Positions 27,274 through 34,727 of a stretch of 64,000 bases of DNA are shown piece after piece. Both the position numbers and the translations under genes were made by a program. The stretch covers positions 1,364,001-1,428,000 of the forward strand of contig NZ_AP022598.1 in the NCBI RefSeq assembly GCF_010725485.1. The letters are read 5' to 3'. The first letter of the stretch is position 1. The number at the start of each line of letters is the position of its first letter. This DNA comes from Mycolicibacterium parafortuitum (GTDB taxonomy: Bacteria > Actinomycetota > Actinomycetes > Mycobacteriales > Mycobacteriaceae). The notes beneath the pieces were generated by a model, which was given only the letters and a program-made list of their open reading frames with translations, had not been told where the DNA came from and searched no databases.

Positions 27274-28401
27274 GTGACAGACCGCGACGAGACCCTGCGG
27301 ACCGAGCAGATGCCCACCACCGCCCCGCCGGACTGGACACCGCCCACCCGCCCGGTTCCACCGGTCAGTCAACCTGGCCATCCCCCGCTGCAGCCGTGGC
27401 CGCCACAGCCGGGCCCGACCACGCCTGCGCAACCGACGATGCCACCGCTACCGGCGAGCTACGCCGACGGCATCCGCTCCCAGCAGTTGGTTCCGACGCC
27501 GAAGGTCCTGCCCGGTCACGGTTGGCGGCTGGCGGTCTACAAGGCCACGTTCGGCCTCGTCAATCTCGGTCCGTCCCCGCAGGAGCGGCGGCTGGCCGCT
27601 CTGGAGGCGGCCGTGCGCGGTCCGCTGCGCGGGCATTTCAAGGTCGGGGTGATGGGCAAGGGCGGTGTCGGCAAGACCACCGTGTCGGCCTGTATCGGCT
27701 CGATCTTCGCCGAGCTGCGCCAGGAGGACCGGGTGATCGCCGTCGACGCGGATACCGCGTTCGGCAAACTGGGCAGCCGCGTGGACCCGAAGGCGCAGGG
27801 ATCGTTCTGGGAGCTGACCTCCGATCAGCATCTTGAGACGTTCGCCGACCTGCGTAACCGTCTGGGCCACAACGCTTCCGGCCTTTACGTGCTCGCCGGC
27901 GAAGCCAGCCCCGCGCGCAGGCGGGTGCTCGACGCCGCGATCTACCGCGAGGCGATGGCCCGGCTGGATCGGCATTTCTCCATCGCGATCGTGGATTGCA
28001 GCTCGACGATGGATTCACCCGTCACCCAGGAGGTGCTGCGCGATCTCGACGCGCTCGTGGTGGTGTCGTCGCCGTGGGTCGACGGTGCCGCCGCCGCGGG
28101 CCAGGCATTGGACTGGCTCACCGCCCGTGGGATGACCTCGCTGCTTCAGAACACCGTCGTGGTGCTCAACGACAGCGACGGGCACGCCGACAAGCGCACC
28201 AGAAGCATTCTTGCCGAGCAGTTTTCCGGCCACGGCCAGCTGGTCGTCGAGGTGCCGTTCGACGGGCGGCTGCGCCCGGGCGGCGTGATCGGCGGCAGCG
28301 CGCAGATGTCTCGCGCCGCCCGCCGCAAGCTTGTCGAGGTGTGCGCGGCGCTGGCCAGCTTCTACCCGACCCAGGACGATCACCACCGCGACCGGCGCTG
28401 A
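27274..28401 (+). CDS. MinD/ParA-like ATPase, Rv3860/EspI-related
   Basis: A 375-residue soluble protein with a Pro-rich N-terminus (about 1-70) and a MinD-type ATPase domain: Walker A MGKGGVGKTTVSA near 127-138 and AVDADTAFGKLG after it. It has the same plan as EspI and resembles M. tuberculosis Rv3860, which also lies beside whiB6 and the ESX-1 locus. The GTG start follows a TAGGCT -10 by six bases, so the message is probably leaderless; the AGGA next to the GTG is too close to act as a ribosome site. Its role in ESX-1 is unproven; regulation or placement of the secretion complex is possible. Confidence 0.85.
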   Translation: MTDRDETLRTEQMPTTAPPDWTPPTRPVPPVSQPGHPPLQPWPPQPGPTTPAQPTMPPLPASYADGIRSQQLVPTPKVLPGHGWRLAVYKATFGLVNLGPSPQERRLAALEAAVRGPLRGHFKVGVMGKGGVGKTTVSACIGSIFAELRQEDRVIAVDADTAFGKLGSRVDPKAQGSFWELTSDQHLETFADLRNRLGHNASGLYVLAGEASPARRRVLDAAIYREAMARLDRHFSIAIVDCSSTMDSPVTQEVLRDLDALVVVSSPWVDGAAAAGQALDWLTARGMTSLLQNTVVVLNDSDGHADKRTRSILAEQFSGHGQLVVEVPFDGRLRPGGVIGGSAQMSRAARRKLVEVCAALASFYPTQDDHHRDRR

Positions 28402-28405
28402 CGCA

Positions 28406-29143
28406 TCAGATCTGGCTGATGAGGGCCTCGATCGCGGCGGCCTCGGCTTGCGAGATCGGCTCTCCCGCTTCGCTGTGCTCGATGGCCTGCTCGGAAACAC
28501 CTGCCGCCTGGGCGGTTTCGAGCACAGTCAGGTTGGCGCGGCGGCGCGCGGCGTAGAGCCGATGCCCGAGCGTCGCGCGCGGCGCGCGGGCGGCGCGCAT
28601 CATCAGGTCGTCGTACAGGCCACGCACCGTGCTCAATGCCTTGATCAGGGTCGGCGTCACCCGGCCGATGCGGGCGGCGCGGGACGCCACCGCCTCGAGC
28701 TGGCGCAGATCGGTCAGGATCGCGGTGACCCGCGGGATGAACGTGTCGTCGTCGGGGCCAGGCAGCGCGGCGACGGTCGCGTCGAACGCGTGCACCGCGG
28801 TGATGACCGCCTGCGCGATCAGGGACACCTCGTCACCGCTGGGCTGTAATGTCTGCGCCGGCTGCGCCGAGGTGGTCCGCACCGGTTCGCCGCGGCGCAG
28901 TGCGGCGATGGCGCCGGAGGGCCACTGCAGGATCTCTTCGAGCCGCGCGCGGGTGCGCTCCCGCGGCCAACTGCGGCCCTTCTCGAAGGCGATCAATGCG
29001 CCGGCGTTGATGATTCCCTGAGCCGCCAGGCTCCGCTGGCTGATGTTCAGTTCACGCCGTCGCGCCGCGGCCGCCGATCCCGCGCGAACCATGCCGGGAT
29101 CCGGCGCACCGATCGCTCCGTCGATCGGTTCGGCGTTGGTCAT
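28406..29143 (-). CDS. Double helix-turn-helix (XRE-type) regulator
   Basis: This 245-residue protein has an XRE/Cro-type helix-turn-helix near the N-terminus (about 26-70: LNISQRSLAAQGIINAGALI) and a second one at the C-terminus (about 192-240: LGHRLYAARRRANLTVLETA...GVSEQAIEHSE), with a helical middle part. No named member is recognised. It faces the Rv3860-like gene (their stops are four bases apart) and is divergent from whiB6, so it is a candidate regulator of whiB6 or of ESX-1. That role is inferred from position only. Confidence 0.75.
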   Translation of the reverse strand: MTNAEPIDGAIGAPDPGMVRAGSAAAARRRELNISQRSLAAQGIINAGALIAFEKGRSWPRERTRARLEEILQWPSGAIAALRRGEPVRTTSAQPAQTLQPSGDEVSLIAQAVITAVHAFDATVAALPGPDDDTFIPRVTAILTDLRQLEAVASRAARIGRVTPTLIKALSTVRGLYDDLMMRAARAPRATLGHRLYAARRRANLTVLETAQAAGVSEQAIEHSEAGEPISQAEAAAIEALISQI

Positions 29144-29489
29144 CTACCCGGGGTCCCTCGTGCGGTCTGGCGCGGCGCGGTCATCGTACCGAGCTATGTA
29201 TCACGGCCGGCGATGCGGTTACCGAAGCAGCGCCGCACCAAAACTACATCATCTCGGCGGTCTATACCGTAACAATGCGACGGAATTGTGGCAGACTTCG
29301 CTCCGGCGCCCAAAACCGTAGCGCTGTCATTTAGCGACGTCAGGCGTATTGGCGTTGCGCGCACCGTAGTAAGGCGCGGGACTCTGATCCGCAATACCGC
29401 AGCACTAACTGTTGCAGCGCTACGGTTTGGCGGTTACGTTGTTCGACATCGCGGCGGAGACCGCCGGACCGGACGAGAAGGAGCGACCG
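29144..29489. promoter_or_regulatory. whiB6 upstream region with 14-bp inverted repeat
   Basis: This 346-bp divergent spacer contains AAACCGTAGCGCTG at 29313-29326 and its exact reverse complement at 29415-29428, 88 bp apart. More partial copies of ACCGTA occur near 29265 and 29363. The right copy overlaps the region just upstream of whiB6 (start 29490), which has a GGAG site. The arrangement suggests operator sites that could loop. GCTGTCA at 29323-29329 resembles half of a PhoP box, but its N4-spaced partner is poor. Confidence 0.55.
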
Positions 29490-29783
29490 ATGAACGCCAA
29501 GTCGTGGGATGAGACGCCGATCGGCGAGTGCACGCGGGATCCCGAGCGGTGGACCACAACGGCTGATGACGACGCCAAGAAGATCTGCCGGTCCTGCCCC
29601 CGGCGGTGGCTGTGCGCCCGCGAGGCCTACGAGTCGCCGCGCGCGGAAGGCCTCTGGGCGGGGATCTACGTCCCGGAGTCCGGCCGCGGCCGGACTTTCG
29701 CGCTACGTCAGCTCAAGTCGCTGGCCGAGCAGAACGGCTACCCCGTCGGCACCCGCCGGGTGTACTACGCCGATATCGCGTGA
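29490..29783 (+). CDS. whiB6: Iron-sulfur transcriptional regulator WhiB6
   Basis: WhiB6 is the Fe-S cluster regulator that tunes ESX-1 expression in response to redox state. The 97-residue protein has the four cluster cysteines C14, C33, C36 and C42 (C-x18-C-x2-C-x5-C) and the GLWAGI turn of WhiB proteins, and CPRRWLCARE and ALRQLKSLAEQNGYPV resemble M. tuberculosis WhiB6. The ATG at 29490 is preferred for its AAGGAG site; a start at 29412 would add 26 unrelated residues. In M. tuberculosis whiB6 also borders ESX-1 next to Rv3860-Rv3861. Confidence 0.93.
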   Translation: MNAKSWDETPIGECTRDPERWTTTADDDAKKICRSCPRRWLCAREAYESPRAEGLWAGIYVPESGRGRTFALRQLKSLAEQNGYPVGTRRVYYADIA

Positions 29784-29874
29784 CGCGAACCGAGCTATCC
29801 CGAGCAGGAATACATCCCCGCACCCGTCGGTTACATGATGCGACGGTGCCGAGCATGCCCCGGGCCCCATCCAC

Positions 29875-29893
29875 AAAAGTCGCTTCGAGCGAC
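29875..29893 (-). terminator. Short hairpin terminator for the carboxyltransferase gene
   Basis: GTCGCT-TCG-AGCGAC forms a 6-bp stem with a three-base loop; read on the minus strand it is followed by TTTT. It lies 40 bases past the stop of the minus-strand gene at 29933, as expected for an intrinsic terminator. Confidence 0.5.
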
Positions 29894-29932
29894 CACTCGC
29901 CGAGAGGCGCAGGCGGCACCGTCTCACCACAC

Positions 29933-31483
29933 TCACCACGTGTCGACGAACCGGCTCCCCTCGGGGGCCGGTTTTTTCGTCCCCGCCGCCGCCAGCGTCG
30001 ACGCGATCACCGCGCGGGTATCCGCCGGGTCGATCACGTCGTCGATCTCGAAAAGCATCGCCGCGTTGAGCGCCTTGGCGTTCTCCTGCGCCGCGGCGGT
30101 CGCCGCCGCCACGCGGGCTTCGCGCTCGGCCTCGTCGGGAATCGCCTCAAGCTCCTTGCGCAGCCCCAGCCGCACCGCGCCCTCCAGGCCCATCGGCCCG
30201 AGGTGCGCACCCGGCCAGGCCACCGTCAGCACCGGTTCGTGCAGGCTGCCGCCGGCCATCGCCTGCGCGCCCAATCCGTACCCGCGGCGCAGGATCACCG
30301 CGATCATCGGCACCCGAAGTGCGGCTCCGGCCACCAGCATTCGCGAGGCGCGGCGCACCAGGGACTCGGCTTCGGCGGCCGGCCCGACCATGTAGCCCGG
30401 GCAGTCGATCAGGGACACGACCGGCAACCCGAACGCATCGCAGAGCTGCAGGAAGCGGGCCGCCTTGTCCGATGCGGCCGCGGTGATCGCGCCCGCGGTG
30501 AACCGGGTGTCGTTGGCGATGATCCCGACGGGTCGTCCCTCGATCCGCGCCAGCGCCGTCACCATCTCCCGCGCGAACCGCGGCCGCAGGAAGGTCACCG
30601 AATCCTCGTCGGCGAGGGTCTCGATGATCGGCGCGACATCGTAGGCGCGGCGGGCGCGTTCGGGCACCGCGGTGCGCAGCGCCGACTGATCAGCGGCGCT
30701 CCAGGTGCCGACCGCTCCGTGGAAGTACCCGATCAGCCGTTTCGCGACAGCGACCGTCTCGGCTTCGTCGTCGACCAGCACGTCGACGTTGCCGTTGGGC
30801 TCCTGCACCGCCATCGGGCCGACGGCGTCGGGCGCGACATCGCCGAGCCCGCCCCCGGCGATCATCGCCGGACCTCCCATGCCCAGCGACGCATCCCGGG
30901 TCGCGACGATCAGATCGGACGCGCCGGCGATCACCGCGTTGCCGGCGAAGCAGCGGCCCTTGACCACCGCGATGCGCGGCACCAGCCCGGACAGCTTGGC
31001 CCACAACGCGAATGCCCTGGTGTCCAGTGACGACACCGCCGGGTAGTCGGTGTCGCCGGGGCGACCTCCCCCGCCCTCGGCGAAGAACACGGTCGGCAGC
31101 CGCATCCGCTCGATCAGCTCGAACAACCGGTCCTTCTTGCGGTGGCCCAACCCGCCCTGCGTCCCGGCCAGCACGGTGTAGTCGTAGGACAACACCGCGC
31201 ACGGGTGTCCGTCGATCCGCGCGGTCCCGGCGACCAGCCCGTCGGCCGGGGTGCGCGCGATCAGGTCCTCGACCTCGCGGCGCATCCGTTGCGGGGCGAT
31301 CGCGAACCGGCCGTACTCGACGAACGAGCCGTCGTCGACCAGATCGGCGACGTTCTCGCGGGCGGTGCGCCCACCGGCGGCGTGCCTGCGGGCCACCGCA
31401 TCGGGGCGCGCGGCGTCCTGGGTCAGCGCGCGCCGGCGCGCCAGCTCGGCCAGGTCGTCGCGGATCGGCTCCTGCTCAGGCAT
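29933..31483 (-). CDS. Acyl-CoA carboxylase carboxyltransferase subunit (AccD-like)
   Basis: This 516-residue protein belongs to the biotin-dependent carboxyltransferase (AccD/PccB) family, which moves CO2 from carboxybiotin to an acyl-CoA. Both crotonase-fold halves are present, with oxyanion segments GGGRPGDTDY and AGNAVIAGASDLIVA in the N-half and CPGYMVGPAAE and GYGLGAQAMAGGS in the C-half. The substrate cannot be told from the sequence. The ATG at 31483 overlaps the upstream small gene by eight bases, so they are coupled. No biotin-carrier or carboxylase subunit is adjacent. Confidence 0.88.
   Translation of the reverse strand: MPEQEPIRDDLAELARRRALTQDAARPDAVARRHAAGGRTARENVADLVDDGSFVEYGRFAIAPQRMRREVEDLIARTPADGLVAGTARIDGHPCAVLSYDYTVLAGTQGGLGHRKKDRLFELIERMRLPTVFFAEGGGGRPGDTDYPAVSSLDTRAFALWAKLSGLVPRIAVVKGRCFAGNAVIAGASDLIVATRDASLGMGGPAMIAGGGLGDVAPDAVGPMAVQEPNGNVDVLVDDEAETVAVAKRLIGYFHGAVGTWSAADQSALRTAVPERARRAYDVAPIIETLADEDSVTFLRPRFAREMVTALARIEGRPVGIIANDTRFTAGAITAAASDKAARFLQLCDAFGLPVVSLIDCPGYMVGPAAEAESLVRRASRMLVAGAALRVPMIAVILRRGYGLGAQAMAGGSLHEPVLTVAWPGAHLGPMGLEGAVRLGLRKELEAIPDEAEREARVAAATAAAQENAKALNAAMLFEIDDVIDPADTRAVIASTLAAAGTKKPAPEGSRFVDTW
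29951..29977 (+). terminator. Intrinsic terminator of whiB6, inside the convergent gene
   Basis: CCGGC...GCCGG with an inner CCC/GGG pairing is followed on the plus strand by six T (29972-29977), a classical intrinsic terminator. It lies within the last 15 codons of the minus-strand carboxyltransferase gene, so those codons also encode the end of the whiB6 transcript. Confidence 0.65.
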
Positions 31484-31745
31484 CGAGTTTCGCGATGGCC
31501 GTGGCGATTTCGTCGAGCAGCGCATCGACCTGGCTCGCGTCGAAACCGCGCTTGCCGAACGGCGGCTTGTTGAACCGGACGTTGCGCACGTCCTGGGCGC
31601 TCAGGTGTCCGCGGCCCTCCAGGCGTCGCGCGCACAGCGCGAGGAAATCGGTGACCGCCTTCTCGTTGTACCCGCGCTTATTCCAGGGCGGCTTCTCGAA
31701 GGTGATGGTGCGCAGGTACTCGGCCGTGACGGTGCCGTCGCTCAT
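31476..31745 (-). CDS. Small DivIVA-domain repeat protein
   Basis: An 89-residue protein built of two copies of the DivIVA/Wag31 N-terminal motif: ITFEKPPWNKRGYNEKAVTD at about 14-33 and VRFNKPPFGKRGFDASQVDA at about 55-74. In DivIVA this segment touches the membrane and seeds pole assembly; here the coiled coil is missing, so it may only modulate DivIVA-type proteins or bind membranes. TACTCT lies six bases upstream of the ATG, so the message is probably leaderless. It heads a two-gene unit with the carboxyltransferase. Confidence 0.75.
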   Translation of the reverse strand: MSDGTVTAEYLRTITFEKPPWNKRGYNEKAVTDFLALCARRLEGRGHLSAQDVRNVRFNKPPFGKRGFDASQVDALLDEIATAIAKLDA

Positions 31746-31775
31746 GGCGCCAGAGTAGACGGACCGTGCAGTCGC

Positions 31776-32042
31776 TCAGATGGCGATCTGTTCGTCGCCG
31801 TCGCCGCGCCACACCTCGACGGCCTGCTGCAGCGGCAGATCCAGCGCGTCACACAGACTCACCACGGTGCCGAAGCTGGGGCTGGGCATCCTGCCGACCT
31901 CGATCTTGCGCAGCGTCTCCGGGGAGATCCCGGCCGCCCGGGCCACGTCGTCGGGTGCTCGGCCGGCCCTCGCCGTCCGGATCAGCGCACCGAGACGCTG
32001 TCCGGCGCGGATCTGTTCGGGACTCAACGGGACGCGCACCAT
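31776..32042 (-). CDS. XRE-family transcriptional regulator next to map
   Basis: An 88-residue single-domain regulator with a Cro/C1-type helix-turn-helix (AGQRLGALIRTARAGRAPDD...AGISPETLRKIEVGR, about 13-51). It is divergent from the methionine aminopeptidase gene and shares an 87-bp spacer carrying two near-identical 16-bp palindromes, its probable operators. The ATG at 32042 lies seven bases after TAGGGT (32055-32050), so it is probably leaderless. Function as a repressor of itself and map is inferred. Confidence 0.8.
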   Translation of the reverse strand: MVRVPLSPEQIRAGQRLGALIRTARAGRAPDDVARAAGISPETLRKIEVGRMPSPSFGTVVSLCDALDLPLQQAVEVWRGDGDEQIAI

Positions 32043-32062
32043 GAAAGCCACCCTAGCCCAAG

Positions 32063-32078
32063 CGGTATTCAAATACCG
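32063..32078. promoter_or_regulatory. Operator-like palindrome 1
   Basis: CGGTATTCAAATACCG pairs CGGTAT with ATACCG. It covers the expected -35 zone of both the XRE gene and map, whose likely -10 is TACTGT at 32085-32090. Confidence 0.6.
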
Positions 32079-32096
32079 ATCCTGGTACTGTCGTTT

Positions 32097-32112
32097 CGGT
32101 ATAAAAATACCG
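32097..32112. promoter_or_regulatory. Operator-like palindrome 2
   Basis: CGGTATAAAAATACCG has the same CGGTAT/ATACCG arms as the palindrome at 32063-32078, with centres 34 bp apart. It lies at the expected transcription start of map, 17 bases upstream of the coding start. Confidence 0.6.
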
Positions 32113-32129
32113 AGCACATGGAGCGATGC

Positions 32130-32900
32130 ATGATCGAACTCAAGACGCCCGCCGAGATCGACAAGATGGCCGTCACCGGCGAATTCGTGGCGCAGACGCT
32201 GGCCACCCTGGCAGGCGTCGCCGAACCCGGGGTCAACGTGCTGGACCTCGAGCGGCGGGCCCGCACGCTCGTCGCCGACCGCGGCGCGGTGTCCTGCTAC
32301 TGGGACTACGCCCCGTCGTTCGGCAGCGGTCCATTCCGCAACGTCATCTGCCTGTCGGTCAACGACGCTGTGCTGCACGGACTTCCGCGCGACCACGTGC
32401 TGCGCGACGGCGACCTGCTGTCGATGGACTTCGCGGTGTCGATCGACGGCTGGGTCGCCGACGCAGCCGTCACGATCGTCGTCGGCGACGGCCGCGACGA
32501 CGCCGACCGGGCCCTGGTCGACTCCACCCGGCGGGCACTGGCCGCCGCCGTCGCCGCGGCGGTTCCGGGTGGGCACCTCGGTGACATCTCCGCGGCAATC
32601 GGTGCCGTCGCGCACAGTGGCGGTTACGCGGTCAACACCGATTTCGGCGGCCACGGAGTCGGCCGGACCATGCACGAGGATCCGCATGTCCCCAACCGCG
32701 GCAAGCCCGGCCGCGGCCTGGTGCTGCGGCCGGGCATGGTGCTGGCGCTGGAACCGTGGTGGGGCCGGGGGACGGCGCGGCTGACCGTCGACGACGACGG
32801 CTGGACGCTGCGCTCGGCGGACGGTTCGAACACCGCGCACTCCGAGCACACCGTCGCGATCACCGAGGACGGGCCGCGCGTGCTCACCACCCTCAACTAG
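32130..32900 (+). CDS. map: Type I methionine aminopeptidase
   Basis: This 256-residue enzyme removes the N-terminal methionine from new proteins. All active-site residues of type I enzymes are present with the standard spacing: H83, metal ligands D100, D111, H175, E208 and E239. It lacks the N-terminal SH3-binding extension of MetAP1c. The ATG at 32130 has GGAG seven bases upstream; an in-frame ATG at 32118 is possible. The gene is paired with a divergent XRE regulator and twin operators, unusual for a housekeeping peptidase, so it may be a conditional extra copy. Confidence 0.94.
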   Translation: MIELKTPAEIDKMAVTGEFVAQTLATLAGVAEPGVNVLDLERRARTLVADRGAVSCYWDYAPSFGSGPFRNVICLSVNDAVLHGLPRDHVLRDGDLLSMDFAVSIDGWVADAAVTIVVGDGRDDADRALVDSTRRALAAAVAAAVPGGHLGDISAAIGAVAHSGGYAVNTDFGGHGVGRTMHEDPHVPNRGKPGRGLVLRPGMVLALEPWWGRGTARLTVDDDGWTLRSADGSNTAHSEHTVAITEDGPRVLTTLN

Positions 32901-32961
32901 TTATCCACAGGGCCGGGCTCGGCCCCTGTGGAGTGTCGGTGTGGCGGCATAGCGTTCGGAC

Positions 32962-33396
32962 ATGACGAACTGGATCAACACCGTGAGCCGCGATCACGTC
33001 GAGCGCGCGGTCCGCGGCCGCTTCACCCAGGCCAACCACGGCAAGCCGCACATGCTGCGCAAGATGGCGCGCGGCGACTGGCTGGTCTTCTACTCACCGA
33101 GAACGGTGTATCCGGACGGCCCACCGCTGCAGGCGTTCACCGCGATCGGCCGGGTCGCCGACGACGACGCCTACCAAGCCGACATCAGCCCCGAGCTCCA
33201 GCCGTGGCGACGCAACGTCGACTTCCTGGACTGCGTCGAGACACCCATCCGTCCGCTCCTCGATCACCTCGGCTTCATCGAGGACAAGACGCGCTGGGGC
33301 TACAAGTTCCGGTTCGGCGTCTTCACGATCAGCGATGCCGACCTCGACGTGATCCGCTCGGCGATGCTGGTGTCGGCGCCTACGCTGACGCAATGA
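32962..33396 (+). CDS. EVE domain-containing protein
   Basis: A 144-residue protein of the EVE family (PUA-like fold; reported to bind modified nucleobases). The family features are the N-terminal NWI(N) start, GDWLVFYSPR and a final RFGVFTISDADLDVI segment. Its molecular role in actinobacteria is unknown. TAGCGT (32950-32955) lies six bases before the ATG, so the message is likely leaderless. The stop overlaps the pirin start by ATGA. Confidence 0.85.
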   Translation: MTNWINTVSRDHVERAVRGRFTQANHGKPHMLRKMARGDWLVFYSPRTVYPDGPPLQAFTAIGRVADDDAYQADISPELQPWRRNVDFLDCVETPIRPLLDHLGFIEDKTRWGYKFRFGVFTISDADLDVIRSAMLVSAPTLTQ

Positions 33397-34358
33397 GCAA
33401 CACCGACCCGGCGCCCCCCGAAGTCGATTGCACGGCCACGGGATTCGCCGGTGTCCTGCATCCCCGGGAGGTGCCGCTCGGCGGCCCCCGCGCGATCCGG
33501 GTGCGACGCACGCTGCCGCAACGGGAGCGCTCGCTGATCGGGGCGTGGTGTTTCGCCGACCATTACGGTCCGCACGACGTGCGCGGCGGTACCGGGATGG
33601 ACGTGCCCCCGCACCCGCACACCGGGCTGCAGACGGTCAGCTGGCTGTTCAGCGGCGAGGTCGAGCACCGCGACAGCGCCGGGGTGCACGCGATGGTGCG
33701 CCCCGGGGAGCTGAACCTGATGACCGCGGGCGCGGGCATCTGTCACTCCGAGGTGTCGACGTCGGCGACGACGACCCTGCACGGCGCGCAGCTGTGGGTC
33801 GCGCTGCCCGACTCCGCCCGCGACACCGACCGCGACTTCGCGCACTACGCACCCAGGCCGCGCAGCTCCGGTGGGGTCACCTCCCGGGTGTTCCTCGGCG
33901 AGCTCGACGGTGACCGCTCTCCGGTGCACACCTTCACCCCGCTGCTCGGCGCACAGCTCGACCTCGACCCCGGCACCGAGGTCGCCCTCGACATCGACGA
34001 GTCCTTCGAGCACGGGGTGCTGGTGGATCAGGGTGACGTGGTCGCGTGCGGATCGGCGCTGGCCGTCGCCGACCTCGCCTACCAGGGCACCGGCCACAGC
34101 CGCCTGCACCTGGCCAACCGCGGGGACGGCCCGGCGCGGGTGCTGGTGCTCGGCGGCACGCCGTTCGGCGAGGAACTGGTGATGTGGTGGAACTTCGTCG
34201 GCCGCAGCCACGCCGACATCGCCGCATACCGCGAGCAGTGGGAGCAGCACGACACGCGATTCGGTGCCGTCGCCGGCTACGAAGGACGCGTCGCACGCCT
34301 GCCCGCCCCGCCGCTTCCGAACGCCACCCTGCGTCCGCGCCCCAACCCCCGGGTATAG
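33393..34358 (+). CDS. Pirin family protein
   Basis: A 321-residue bicupin protein of the pirin family. The N-terminal cupin has the metal-binding pattern with PPHPHTGLQTVSWL (His-x-His) and CHSE later, as in pirins with quercetinase activity; the C-terminal cupin is degenerate. Pirins are metal-binding oxidoreductase-like proteins, and the true substrate cannot be told. It is coupled to the EVE gene by a four-base overlap. Confidence 0.9.
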   Translation: MSNTDPAPPEVDCTATGFAGVLHPREVPLGGPRAIRVRRTLPQRERSLIGAWCFADHYGPHDVRGGTGMDVPPHPHTGLQTVSWLFSGEVEHRDSAGVHAMVRPGELNLMTAGAGICHSEVSTSATTTLHGAQLWVALPDSARDTDRDFAHYAPRPRSSGGVTSRVFLGELDGDRSPVHTFTPLLGAQLDLDPGTEVALDIDESFEHGVLVDQGDVVACGSALAVADLAYQGTGHSRLHLANRGDGPARVLVLGGTPFGEELVMWWNFVGRSHADIAAYREQWEQHDTRFGAVAGYEGRVARLPAPPLPNATLRPRPNPRV

Positions 34359-34366
34359 AGGAGGGC

Positions 34367-34699
34367 ATGAGCACAGACAAGACAGGCGCGCCCACCGAGG
34401 TGACGGCCGAGTCGGACCGTTTCGCGATCTCCGTCGACGGCACCAAGGCCGGCTTCACCGAGTTCGTCGACCACGGGCAGCAGCGGATCTTCCCGCACAC
34501 CGAGATCGACGACGCGTTCGGCGGGCGCGGGCTGGCGACGATCCTGGTCCGCGAAGCGCTCGAAGCGACCCGCGCCGAGGGCAAGCGGATCGTCCCGGTC
34601 TGCTCGATGGTCGCGAACTTCATCGACAAGAACCCCGAGTTCAAGGACGTCACCGATCCGGTGACCGATGAGGTCAAGGGCGTCCTGTCCGGACGGTGA
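34367..34699 (+). CDS. Small GNAT-like N-acetyltransferase (YjdJ type)
   Basis: A 110-residue protein of the short GNAT group (COG2388-like). It has the acyl-CoA binding signature FGGRGLATILVREALEATR and VPVCSMVANFIDKNPEF, a typical end for these proteins. Their substrates are unknown. The start follows GAGGAGG (34358-34364) and lies eight bases after the pirin stop. Confidence 0.85.
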   Translation: MSTDKTGAPTEVTAESDRFAISVDGTKAGFTEFVDHGQQRIFPHTEIDDAFGGRGLATILVREALEATRAEGKRIVPVCSMVANFIDKNPEFKDVTDPVTDEVKGVLSGR

Positions 34700-34727
34700 G
34701 CACACCGGCTGCGCTAATGTCCGGGCG

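Noticed and set aside
29323..29340. PhoP-box-like GCTGTCA-N4-repeat upstream of whiB6
   Set aside because: Only the first half matches well; the second half is poor, so it is not listed as a site.
32901..32909. TTATCCACA, a DnaA-box match
   Set aside because: A single copy at the foot of a hairpin after map; no cluster of boxes or AT-rich unwinding element, so not an origin.
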